This document shows, piece by piece, positions 46,354-56,265 of a stretch of DNA of 64,000 nucleotides. Location: the NCBI GenBank assembly GCA_009192285.1, contig WBVU01000018.1, positions 620,001 to 684,000 of the forward strand, in the 5' to 3' direction. Numbering within the stretch: position 1 is the stretch's first letter; each line of letters opens with the position of its first letter. Origin of the DNA: Morchella semilibera (lineage: Eukaryota > Ascomycota > Pezizomycetes > Pezizales > Morchellaceae). Under the pieces are notes generated by a model. The model was not told the origin of the DNA, did no database searches, and was given only the letters and a program-made list of their open reading frames with translations. A program made the translations under genes and the position numbers.

Positions 46354-46749
46354 GATGGCCGACAAGGGGGTATCTGTAGAGACTTGTGGGGTTAATTGTG
46401 GGGAGAGAACTACAGAGATTCTGACCTGGGGGGCGGGCGGACGGATGAGCGGGTGAAAGCTATAGGGGTGGGTAAAGGGTAGTTAGGATGGGTAACTCGG
46501 TTGGGTGGATTGTTTCCGACGAAGAGAGCGTTGTCGTTGGCCCAGCAAGATGTCTCACCCCTGTTTGTGGTTTCAAGCGTGCAGATCTACGAGGGGACGC
46601 TGGAATTGGGCTCCCCCCAATCAATAAACCTTTTCACAGTGTTCTAGAAAACGACACGCTGCAAGCCAAGTCTAGGCCGAGACCCAGTCGGATCCCCCCA
46701 CGGTTCGAAGACTCTCAGTACCCAGATCCGTCTTCCTTGGAAAGGGGAA

Positions 46750-46961
46750 TATCTGATAGACGGTCAGTCCAAATTACAACCCGAGACACTTAAACCCTTT
46801 ATGGCAACGTGATGAATATAACGCTCAATAAGTCTGAGCTGTAGTTCCCAGCATGCGTGACCATTTGTGACACCTTTTCAATTCTGTGCGCTTTTTATAG
46901 CACGGTTACTAGAAAGGGTTTAAGTGTCTCGTTGCCATTCGGACTGACCGTCTATCAGATA
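46750..46961. mobile_element. MITE-like element, 212 bp, about 50-bp inverted repeats
   Basis: The ends share 21 perfect bases (TATCTGATAGACGGTCAGTC and one further C). The arms continue with a few mismatches and a 2-base gap through GAGACACTTAAACCCTTT, about 50 bp in total. The outermost TA on each side fits a TA target duplication. The interior has no open frame with transposase features. Tc1/mariner-type non-autonomous element by structure. Confidence 0.85.
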
Positions 46962-47718
46962 CATGTAACTTTATTCATTGTGTTACTGCTACTCCTCCAT
47001 GCACCTGCACACATGCAGTCTTTCGATCTTCAATACTCGGCAACAGCTGGGGGAATGAGGTATAGGGAACGCCGACTTTCAGTACCTTATATGAAAATCC
47101 TCCCTTTATGCTGGCACAAGCTTATTGAGCCCATCTTGCACCTAGGACATGCATCGTCTAGCCCTCGTCAGTCAGTACCTACTCGTCAGACTGTCCGGGC
47201 GCTCGGGCTCTGAGCCCAAGCCGGAGAGAAAGAGAAATAGAGGTGAGATGATGTAGGTCCCAGCCTACCACCAAACACACACAACAAGGGTTTTAGATCT
47301 CGAGTCATAGATCTCCTCCAAGCCTTTTTCCTTGTTGCCATCTCGCCTAAAAAGAAAAAAGTAAGGAAGGGAAAAAAAGAAGAAGGGTCCAATTTAGCTC
47401 AGTCCACTTCGAAAACAGCTGGGATGCGGGAAAGGGACGCCAATCGGCAACCATTAGGATGATTGGAAGCGGGCTAACTTCTAAGGCACAATGACATCAG
47501 GGCGCGTGCTCTACCAGTAAGGCGAAACAGAGCCGCACGTTTTTTACCCTTCCCCCTCCACACCGGAACCAACCGCGGATATGTACTATACAAGTTCATT
47601 GCCCCCTCCCAACTGCGGCTTTTTATTCCTACCGGACCTACATACCTCCCCTATCCGAATAGGCCTACATATATGTAGTATCTCTTATCCTTCGCTCAAT
47701 TTCCATCCTAATAATCAC

Positions 47719-47760
47719 CACCACTACTATTATTACTACCACTACCACTACCACTACTAC
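47719..47760. repeat. CCACTA/ATT microsatellite
   Basis: Imperfect trinucleotide/hexanucleotide tract (CACCACTACTATTATTAC, then repeated CACTAC) in the promoter region of the zinc-finger gene. Confidence 0.7.
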
Positions 47761-47972
47761 ATGTACTGATACTAATACTTCTGGCTAAGATAAGTTAGTA
47801 CATGTAGTTAGCGGTACTCCACAACCGGCAGGAAAATCATTACCGCATTATTAATTATCAATCACATATTACGAACGAACATCGCCGTTACCATTAACTT
47901 TCTGCCGTTTCTACTTGGTGGTCTTTCATAATCCCGAAGAAATTATATATCTACATTCCTAAAACACGCCAA

Positions 47973-49278
47973 ATGCCACATTCCGAAGCCGATATCGACG
48001 GAGCCTATTCCACCACCGGTTTCACCTGTACATCTTGTGATGTGACATTCGGTGACCCTGATGATCTTAAATCTCACTATACCAAGCATCCAAAGCATCA
48101 CTACTGTGACCGATGTCAAACGCACTTCTCCACATACGAGCGCCTACTCCAACATCTCCTCGACTCCCCCAACCACAACATCTGCATTACCTGCCGCCTC
48201 GACTTCCGCACACCCACCTCCCGCCACCAGCACTTTATTACCTCTCCCAAACACATCTTCTGTGGCCGTTGTAATGAGCACTATGATACTGAAGCTGCCC
48301 TCTCCTCCCACCAACAGCGGTCTCCACACCATCACCACTGCCGCACATGCTCCATTGACCTCCCATCTCACAGAGAGCTTCTCCGCCACTACAAATCTGA
48401 CCCTACCAGGCACCTATACTGCATCCCCTGTAACGAGCTTTTCCCAACATCTAAGAACCTGCGTTCTCACATCAGGGCCAAAAAAATGCAATCACTTTTG
48501 TGACCGCTGCAACACCCACCACCACACAACCTCCTCCTACAAATCCCACCTCGCAACCTCTCCCCACCACCCCTGCGACCGCTGTAGTGCTGACCTCCAC
48601 TCCGCTGATGAACTCACCGCCCATCTGCGCCAAGCTCACCCGCTCAAAAAGATACCCTGTAAATCACCGGCTTGCATGCGATCCTTCGAGACACGTGAGC
48701 AGATGCTAAGCCACCACGCTAAAATGCACAAGCAGTTCCACACCTGCCCCGTCGCGAGCTGTAGAGAGAACTTTATGAGTGAGGGTACGATGTTGTCCCA
48801 CTTCCAGCGCGCGCATAAGAACCAGGTACGGTGTAGGGCGGCTGCCTGTGTAGACTCGTTTGAGTCGGTCGAGGACATGCTCTCGCACTACAGTAAGTGC
48901 CATAGGCTCCTCAAGGGATTCCCGTGCTTCAATTCGCGGTGCACAAAGATCTTTAAGACGCTGCCGGAGGCGACGAGACATTCGAAGGAGCCACATTTGT
49001 CGTGTGCGGTGAGGGAGTGCAGGGAGGTATTCCCGAGTAGGCAGGAGATGGTTACCCATATGTTTGGAAGGCACTCGGCTTGTGGGGTTTGTAAGGAGAA
49101 GGGAGGTGCGAGGTGGGTGTTTGGGGACCGTTGGGAATGTGAGGAGCATTTTAGGGAGAGTTCCCATCTGTATTGTTGGTTGTGTGCGGAAATGTTCTTG
49201 GAAAGAGAAACGTTTCAGAAGCATCATGAGGAGAAACATCGGGACGGGCGGAAGGAGACCGTAGAAGAGGTTGAGTAG
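47973..49278 (+). CDS. Tandem C2H2 zinc-finger protein A (frame break at A7)
   Basis: Nucleic-acid-binding type protein made of about 14-15 zinc fingers; target unknown. Fingers 1-8 follow C-X2-C-X12-H-X6-H-X2 with almost no linker, giving a pitch near 26 residues (for example YCDRCQTHFSTYERLLQHLL, then DSPNHNICITC). Fingers 9-13 switch to C-X4-C (PCKSPACMRSFETREQMLSH, TCPVASCRENFMSEGTMLSH). The ATG at 47973 opens the frame, which ends early at 48503. Removing one A from the run of seven at 48480-48486 joins it to the frame ending at 49278 (LRSHIRAKK, then CNHFCDRCNTHHHTTSSYKS), about 434 residues. The join falls inside the array and keeps the finger pitch, so a base-call error or real frameshift is more likely than an intron. 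No intron otherwise. Paralogue of the gene at 50503. Confidence 0.8.
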
Positions 49279-50502
49279 TTTGTGATAAGTTTTCTCTCCT
49301 TTGATTTTTGTTTCTTTTGGTGGTTATCACCCCCCCCCCCCCTTTTTTTCCCCTCCTACTCCGTCTTTTTGGTTTAATTTGTTTATACTCTGTTCTTAAT
49401 TTGTTAGTATATATTTTATGTTCTTTTTTTTCTGTTTCTTCCCTTTCATCACTTTCCGTGGTCTGGATTTACCCGGAATCTACGCATTCGCGACCTTTAC
49501 GGCCTTTACGACGACACTCGTTACCATACATTTTCTTTGTACCACTACTCTCCCTTTGGACACAAAACTAGTATCCAGATATGAGCATACGGCGTTAACG
49601 GGGAAAAGTACATGTATCTGCACAATTGTTAATATAGGTATATCCATCAGAATACGTTATCAGTTGTGCGAGTGATATCCAATGCATCCTGCGTAGTGGA
49701 TATGTCCGTGAGTCCAATTTCTAGTAGAGAACATTAGCGTCCAATGATAACGCTTTGAAATGACAACTGAAACATTACCAAGGGGATGACTACATGCACT
49801 CCACCCGTATCTGGGTACAGGGAGAGACACTTGGTACCACATTGATGGATGTTGCTCTTATGGTCGGGTCAAGTTGGCACAACCACTTAAACTCTTGAGT
49901 ATAGTATTGGTTTAACTTCCCTTTGATCTCATTTGTAAATTACATATATAGTTTACTAGACCGACTTGTAGGACATGCTTTATAAACAGCAAAGGTCCTC
50001 ACGCCAACCATGAAACTTACAAGCTCCTCGCGCTCGCCTTAAGCACTCAGAAAACCCCAGACCAACTCCTCTAAGCTGCCCTTCATAACTTCTCACTCGA
50101 GTTAGGCTAATTTTTGGTCAGCTTGCCCCTACCAAGTCTACAACATCGATGCACAATCAACTTTGTACAACTCCAACCGCCTACCCTCCGGGTTGTCAAA
50201 CGGTGCATGATAGACCTCATGTCTAGATCTGTATCCAAACATTTCTAATGTGGGATTAGAGCTCATCTCGTGCAGTATGGAACAACCGAACAACCCAGTA
50301 CGGGCATAGTGGTGTGCCAAGGCCTGTCACCTTACCGCCCGTACCTGCATGTGCTGCGCTGTGCGTGTCCCCCGCAACCCCCCCACCACATAAAGGAAGT
50401 TGAGCATTATCGCTGCGGCCATTGAATTCGATCACTCTTCATTAACAGTAAAGGAGAGGAAAAAAATATTATACAGACTATTTCCTCCTCACAATCCCCT
50501 CA
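49279..50502. other. Intergenic region, 1.2 kb
   Basis: Between the two zinc-finger genes, both on the plus strand. Has a C-run and T-run near 49330-49350 and one TACATGTA at 49609. No gene supported. Confidence 0.5.
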
Positions 50503-51372
50503 ATGTCCTTCTGTCGTACTTGTTCTCGCTCCTTCACAGGCCCTCGCTCCCTCCGCCAACACCACAAAACCTCCCCTAACCACTTCTTCTGCCACCGCTG
50601 TCACACCGCCTTTGATTCCCAGACCGCACTCACCCAGCATCTGAATGATTCCCGGCGACACAACATATGCCCTCTCTGTCCTGTCATGGATTTTCACACG
50701 CCCGACGCCCTTACCGCACATTTTGTGCACTCAACTCGCAAGCATTTCTACTGCGAACGCTGCACACGACACTTCCCCACTAAAACCGCTCTCAACTTCC
50801 ACAAAACGGATTCACACAAACACCACCTCTGCCGCCCGTGCGGGCTTGACTTTGCTACCTGGGACGGACTACGCACTCACTACACCCAAAACACGTCCGA
50901 ACACCATTATTGCGCACGCCACAACATTCACTTCACCGACGCCCGCGCGATCAGACAGCACTATCAGGATTCGTCTGAACATAACCAATGCGAGGGGTGC
51001 CGCCGTGACTTTCCGAATGCCAGAGGCCTAAGGGAGCATTGGGTACAGAGCCCGCTGCACCATTATTGTCAGCGCTGTGATAGGCATTTTTCGGACGAGA
51101 GGTCCCTAGAGCAGCACATCGAAGACTCCGGGAATCACAATGTTTGTGTGGCATGTGACATGGATTTTGAGACCGTGAGGGGGCTTAAGGAGCATTATGT
51201 CCAGTCGGAGAGGCATCATTATTGCCAGAGGTGTAATTTGATGTTTCTCAACGCCTGGGCGCTGCAGAAGCATTATGGTGACAGCTGGGATCACTATATC
51301 TGTAATCTATGTGGCAAGGACTTGAAAACAAAAAATGGCCTTATTAGCCATGAGGATCAAGTGCACTATTGA
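50503..51372 (+). CDS. Tandem C2H2 zinc-finger protein B
   Basis: Intact single-exon protein of 289 residues consisting of about 11 fingers and little else. The repeat is C-X2-C-X12-H-X6-H-X2, pitch near 26, as in FFCHRCHTAFDSQTALTQHL, then NDSRRHNICPLC. The third finger has a small insertion (CPLCPVMDFHTPD). The sixth has lost its second cysteine (YCARHNIHFTDARAIRQHYQ), so it may not bind zinc normally or may use the His. The last finger (YICNLCGKDLKTKNGLISHE) reverts to an ordinary spacing. The protein begins directly with a finger at MSFCRTCSRSF. It has no nuclear localisation signal or activation domain that I can see. It is the close relative and downstream neighbour of the gene at 47973, probably an old tandem duplicate. 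Confidence 0.9.
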   Translation: MSFCRTCSRSFTGPRSLRQHHKTSPNHFFCHRCHTAFDSQTALTQHLNDSRRHNICPLCPVMDFHTPDALTAHFVHSTRKHFYCERCTRHFPTKTALNFHKTDSHKHHLCRPCGLDFATWDGLRTHYTQNTSEHHYCARHNIHFTDARAIRQHYQDSSEHNQCEGCRRDFPNARGLREHWVQSPLHHYCQRCDRHFSDERSLEQHIEDSGNHNVCVACDMDFETVRGLKEHYVQSERHHYCQRCNLMFLNAWALQKHYGDSWDHYICNLCGKDLKTKNGLISHEDQVHY

Positions 51373-51953
51373 GGGTATGGGACTGGGTAATGTTTCTTCT
51401 TTCTTATTTTATCATGATTCATCTGGGCGGGCTAACAAATTTTCTGGAATTGTTTTGCTTTCTTTGCTTTATTTTCGGGGGTTTGTTTATCTTGGTTTTT
51501 CTAGCCTAGTTAATATGTGGGGTGCACATTCAGCAACCTTAGATGGACTCGCTTTTTGTTTTTAGTGGCGTAGTAGATTCCTGGGTAATGGCTTTACAGA
51601 ATTAACAAATATCATGCACCAGTAAAAGTGACTAAGTTGGTATTTAGAAGAGCCTCCGATAGACTGGGCTGTGGGAGGGGCGGTACTTTTGCTGCACATT
51701 AAAAAAAAAAAAAAAAAAAAAAAGTCACCATAGCTTCACATAGGCAGTATCGTTTAGACCTAGGATCAGGAGTAAGTACTCGCGCTGTTTGGTTCAGCAG
51801 CCCTTGAGCAATCCCACTTGAAAATGCGGGTATCGAAACTGGCTCCCCAAAAGAGTATCGTACAAATTAAACAAAGACCACAATTCGCCACCTATTATGC
51901 TTTGAGTGAGATAGCAAGCCCCACTATATATGGTTTAGGGGCTTTAAAAAACA
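51373..51953. other. Convergent intergenic region
   Basis: Between zinc-finger gene B (+) and TEX1 (-). Contains an A23 homopolymer at 51701-51723. No gene seen. Confidence 0.6.
51701..51723. repeat. A23 homopolymer
   Basis: An uninterrupted run of 23 A on the plus strand, in 3' flanking DNA. No retroposed gene copy was seen to its left, so I call it a simple repeat. Confidence 0.9.
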
Positions 51954-53325
51954 TTAAGGCCCTGCGGCACCGACTATCTTCAATCCTAGTGGATCACCTG
52001 AATAAGCCAACCAGTACTTGTTCGGGTGCCAGGCAACGTTAGGGACCGGGTGGCTTGTAGGAACCGTATACACATGTTCACCGGTATCCAAATTTGCCTA
52101 TTTTGTCATCAGCGATAAGCACGTCCATCCGCAACTTTGAGATTATAGACTCACGATATCGATATTAACGGCGCCCGGCTCATCGCTTCCAGCACAGATA
52201 TACGCGCCATCAAACGAAATGCTTAGATTTCTGACAGGGCTTTCCATATTTCTCAACGTGCGTTGGCAGATCCATTCTTTCGTGTCCCAAACACTCACAA
52301 CAGCATCACTTCCGCCGACTGCAAGAGTGGATCCACGAGGGTCAAGCTCCAAGCAGAAAGCTCCGGACGAATGCGCCTCTACTGTATAGACATGCTCAAG
52401 AGTTGGCCAGTCACGAAGCACAACATGTCCTTGACCAGTGGTAAGAAGCAGAGTATCCCCAGAATGTGAGAATATAAGCTGGTTTGTTTGTGTCCCTTCT
52501 TTATGTGTTTTAAGAATTTGAGCCGTATTGCGTGGATCGATGAAATGTATTTTGTCGTCCTGATGAAGAATTTAGTAAGGTGGTCTGTTTTTAGGGACTT
52601 GGGACGCCTTTACTTTTGTTCCCACTGCGACAACGGAGCCTTCGGGATGATATGCTAAGCTGATGTTTTCGCCACTAGTTGGAGTAATTCCCAGGCATTT
52701 ATTACCTAACAAATACTCTTGTATTACTATCTCACTCTTCGGGGATCAATCCGTTACCATTACTTACTTCTATAGTCCCAGAACCTGACCATTCCGTCCC
52801 CCCACAGCTCACCAGCTTATCTGCATGAGTAGGATCCCATGCGACTCTATCTACGCCCATAGAATGTCCTTTAAGCTCTGTACTGTTACGAATTTCCGGC
52901 TTTTCAGGATTCCACACCCGTACCATCTTATCGGTCAGCCCACAGGCTATTCGATTTCCCAGGACGTTCCATGCGATTGAGCGGATAGATGTGTGGGAGT
53001 GATTGCTCGATCTATGCTCGCGATACTCTCTAGTTTTTAAGCCCGCAAAGAATTGGGGCGCTGGGATGGATTTCATCATTAGTTCCGATGCACTATCGTT
53101 CTTTTGACGACTATTAGGGGGTGGGTTTGGCGTAGACACGGTTGGTTGTGTATGGGAATTCAAGACAATGCGAGGGACTGATGGGGAAGAAACACCCTCT
53201 GCCGGAATAGCGGCAGGAGATCGTGTAATGGACGAGGAGCGAGCGCTGCCCTTAGGGTAGTAATGGTGGCTGTTCATCCGCAGCTGGTTTGAAGTGCGGG
53301 ATCGGGAATGGGAAGCATCGTTCAT
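51954..53325 (-). CDS. TEX1: THO/TREX subunit TEX1 (THOC3), WD-repeat; frame break at G6
   Basis: WD-repeat subunit of the THO/TREX complex, linking transcription with mRNA export. Exons 52768-53325, 52614-52705, 52155-52559 and 51954-52097; introns 62, 54 and 57 bp; about 399 residues after repair. A Ser-rich N-terminus precedes REYREHRSSNHSHTSIRSIA, WNVLGNRIACGLTDKMVRVW and LKGHSMGVDRVAWDPTHADK. The THOC3 core continues GITPTSGENISLAYHPEGSV, SFDGAYICAGSDEPGAVNID and SHPVPNVAWHPNKYWLAYSG. In the first exon the frame leaves the family after KLVSCGG. One more G in the run of six (C6 on the plus strand, 52798-52803) gives SCGGDGMVRFWDYR, which then splices perfectly to NKCLG. A 30-bp GT-AG there is too short to be an intron. 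Confidence 0.87.
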
Positions 53326-54060
53326 TGCAAAGGAGGAATAAAGGAGGCCCAGGAAGTGAGTGGTGTAATTGATGGATGCGGGGAGGGGGGACGAGACGGG
53401 TGGATGCGAGGGGTATGAGAAGGGTCGAGAGATGAAAAGCAGGAGATGGTGGTGGTGACGGTGCGAAAGATAAAGAAAGTTGAATGTTTTCAGGCGTACC
53501 TCTCTCTTTGGGCCATAGTTTGTGTGGAGGAGGTGGAGGAGCCATTGCATGTGGTGTGGACACAAGAAAGGAAGACGTGTAATACCTATCGTGCTAGCTA
53601 GCGAGTAACCGATGCGAGGCCTGCACGAGCTCAGGCTGCTTTTCCCTATGATGTTAGGCTTGTAGTTATCGACTGGTTGCGGCTCTTAGGGCTTCGCGTC
53701 TTCGTATTGCAGCCCAGCAGTGTTGTTGGTTGCTAGCATGGTGCAAGCCAAGCATTGTGAACACGACTACCAAATACGGACATTAAAATATCTATAGCTG
53801 GCCCTTATACTCTATATGTATCCCTATCATATACATGTACCCCACAGGTCCGCAAGCTTGAAAGCTTGATACAGGCCGTACCAATATATAGAGATTTAAA
53901 AGGGCGTGGATTCTTTTAATGCTATAGCCTGTGACTGCATGCAACATCAATAGAAACCTTAGGCCAACAATCACTTCTGGACAAAATTACTAGTTGCAGG
54001 GATCTTTTTGCTGGGTGGGCAAACAGCTTGGCCTATTTATGCCCCGTTTCTTGGCATTAA

Positions 54061-54180
54061 TAGGCCCTTTGCGCAAAAGACTCCAGAGTCTCTTTCTACC
54101 TGTGTGATTGGTTGATGGGAGGATAGGCACCAATCAAGTTACTGGAGAAAGTCTCTGGAGTCTTTTGCGCAAAGGGCCTA
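54061..54180. mobile_element. MITE-like element, 120 bp, 28-bp perfect inverted repeats
   Basis: The left arm TAGGCCCTTTGCGCAAAAGA (continuing CTCCAGAG) is repeated exactly in inverse orientation at the right end; 28 of 28 bases match. A second, looser match (GATTGG) lies further in. The terminal TA on each side fits a TA target duplication. The interior is only about 60 bp, so the element is non-autonomous. Confidence 0.85.
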
Positions 54181-54704
54181 ATAATACATGTAGATACAGC
54201 CACGTCCGGAATGTTTTAAAAACATCCGTGATTTGAACAAACAAATTATTTTGGTCCTCTTCCTCGAAAAACAGCCATATAAAGTGTTGTGATATACACC
54301 AGTATGGAAATGTCTAACTATAAATTTCTCCTTGCAGTGTTCTTATCCGGTTGATGATATCACGATTTGAACTCATGAGCTTCGAGGGTGCCAAACTCTG
54401 CGGATGCGGCTGTACTACTACATGTAAGTTTAAAAGGAAACCGCTATTGAATTGAATGCCGTACAAATACTTAAGTACGCCCCAAGTCCAAAAATTTAGT
54501 ATGGTTTGCACTCACGAACGTCAGTAAGATATGAGTATATTGATGTGTTAACTTTCACATGCAATATGTAGACACAAGATATAGTCCATTGACCTGCAAT
54601 TGAATAGATACATGTATCAATTTATATACAGCCACTCCCCAAAAGTGTTTGTGATTCCGACAAAGCGAGACATTTTTCTATATGTAATTGTATCCGGCCA
54701 TCAA

Positions 54705-54720
54705 CCCCCCCCCCCCCCCC
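54705..54720. repeat. C16 homopolymer
   Basis: Sixteen C in a row, then T and six more C. Length in the assembly is likely unreliable. Confidence 0.85.
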
Positions 54721-55603
54721 TCCCCCCACACAAGGGAAGATCTTACCAGTGATGGACGGCCTATCTTCTTGACGTATTCACGAGCTATATTATATTTTTT
54801 ATCGCCCCGAATCTCAGTGCTAGTTCTAGTACATGTAGTAGGTACATGTGATTAACGTCAATACTATAGTTGTGAGCGCACCACACTTCACACTGACAGT
54901 GGTTACATGTATAAATGGGTTCCTGGTAAATCATTCCAATAGCTAAGACACCTAGATCGGCATACAGCCAAATGAAAAACAATTATTTTGCGCCCAAAAA
55001 TAAAATATACGTATTGCAGCTGAACAGGCATGAGACAGAACCAGATCAGTTAAAGTTACTAAAATCAATCTAATTCCATCACGTGTAATTCTACATGTAG
55101 GTCTCTTATTTCTTTCTTCAATCAATCTTACGCATACATGCGACCAATCGTGCACCCATATGTAGCCAAATTATTATTAGGCATGGATCACGGCGTATCA
55201 CAGCTATAACTTCTATAGAATCTACACTATATGTAACATTTTTCCTGGTTAACATTAATAGGTATGTGAATTTGTGCTATTCTTCGGGCGTGGTTCGCCC
55301 TTGAGGTTGTTTGGGGAACAAATCCTATATATATACTCTAACTAACACCAATTGACGTGCTATGGAACAAATGAGTTTAGATCATAAGCAGGGGATAGAG
55401 TATCAAGTCCTTTAAATCATAATTGTAGATATTGCCCTTCCTATCACTAATTCCTGATCCGATCAACGTGCTGAACGATTAATTTTGAATAGGGTTAGTT
55501 CACCGAGTGACCCGCTATGATCAGCGCCAAGCCGCCACACCCGCCAAAAAGCCTTCAACATCAAGAAAGCTCACTTCACTACTCGTCTCGTATATCCCTC
55601 GCA

Positions 55604-56265
55604 ATGCCACCGAAATATAGTGTCTTCGCCGCCTTTTCAGCCCCTTCGGTTTTTCTCCGCCCATCAGCGGTTCGTACAATCGCTACAAACCCTTCCTCCC
55701 CTCGCGGCAGCTTTCCCACCCGCTTTGCTGATGCCATGGAACGCAATGGCAAACCCTTCAGTGAAGGGTTAGATGCTCGGTTACAGCTGTTGAGGCCTCA
55801 ACAACACACAACACAACCTGGAGAGGTAGAGGAAGATAAGAGAGTTGCTGATAACGAACTCATCTTGACAAACTACAGGTTTGGACAAGGTGATACGTAT
55901 TCGCCGCACGACTTGAGTTTCCAAGAGCAAAGGAAGAGGAGAGCGAGGAAGACGCCGGCATTTGATGCGATGGACCTGTTGGGAATTAACCCCATCAAAG
56001 AGTACAGGGTAGGTTGATTGGAAGAGAGAGAAGTAAAGCGGAAGCTGATGACAAATAGAACTTTTCAATGATGTCTGAATATGTCACCGAGTTGGGTCGT
56101 ATCAAGCACGGCAGTGTGACGGGGTTGCGGCCGGTAAACCAGAGAAGAATGGCCAAGGCGATTCGAAGGGCCATCGGATTGGGTCTTATGCCGGCGGTTC
56201 ATAGACATCCCGAGGTCATGGGCTATGCAAAGCCGGATAAGAAATACATACTTAAGGACTGGTAA
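55604..56265 (+). CDS. RSM18: Mitochondrial ribosomal protein bS18m (Rsm18)
   Basis: Small-subunit mitochondrial ribosomal protein of the S18 family. Exons 55604-56008 and 56059-56265 with a 50-bp intron; 203 residues. The N-terminus MPPKYSVFAAFSAPSVFLRP, SAVRTIATNP looks like a mitochondrial targeting peptide. The middle has TYSPHDLSFQEQRKRRARK and DAMDLLGINPIKEYR. The S18 core crosses the splice: NFSMMSEYVTELGRIKHGSV, TGLRPVNQRRMAKAIRRAIG, LGLMPAVHRHPEVM. An earlier in-frame ATG at 55517 would add 29 residues without targeting character, so I prefer 55604, though the longer form cannot be excluded. Nuclear partner of NAM9 in the mitochondrial ribosome. Confidence 0.92.

Larger units (their letters stand above)
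46354..47972. other. Intergenic region, 1.6 kb
   Basis: Between EXO70 (-) and the first zinc-finger gene (+), so both promoters lie here. It contains the 212-bp inverted-repeat element, a tRNA-A-box-like stretch near 47500-47525 that I reject as a tRNA, a (CCACTA)n microsatellite at 47719-47760, and three TACATGTA copies (46960, 47758, 47799). Confidence 0.5.
53326..55603. other. Intergenic region, 2.3 kb
   Basis: Between TEX1 (-) and RSM18 (+), so both promoters lie here. It carries the 120-bp inverted-repeat element, a C16 run at 54705-54720, and seven TACATGTA copies (53832, 54185, 54419, 54609, 54830, 54904, 55092), the densest cluster in the window. No gene supported. Confidence 0.5.

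Noticed and set aside
47395-47545. Minus-strand stretch with ACTGGTAGAGCACGCG, like a tRNA D-arm/A-box, followed downstream by a T-run
   Set aside because: The D-stem halves are too far apart, no anticodon stem forms without assuming an intron, and there is no proper GGTTCGA T-loop.
48431-48475. 49-bp GTAACG...CAG segment as an intron in zinc-finger gene A
   Set aside because: It restores the frame but deletes most of a well-formed finger; a one-base change at the A7 run keeps the array intact.
48480-48486. Programmed -1 ribosomal frameshift at A AAA AAA
   Set aside because: The downstream finger frame needs one base skipped (+1), not a -1 shift, so a classic -1 slip does not fit; slippage of the polymerase remains possible.
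51701-51723. A23 run as the tail of a retroposed element or gene
   Set aside because: No element end, target duplication or gene copy was seen upstream; listed only as a homopolymer.
52780-52815. 30-bp GTGAGC...CAG segment as an intron that would fix TEX1
   Set aside because: Far below the shortest intron seen here (45 bp), and it removes conserved WD residues.
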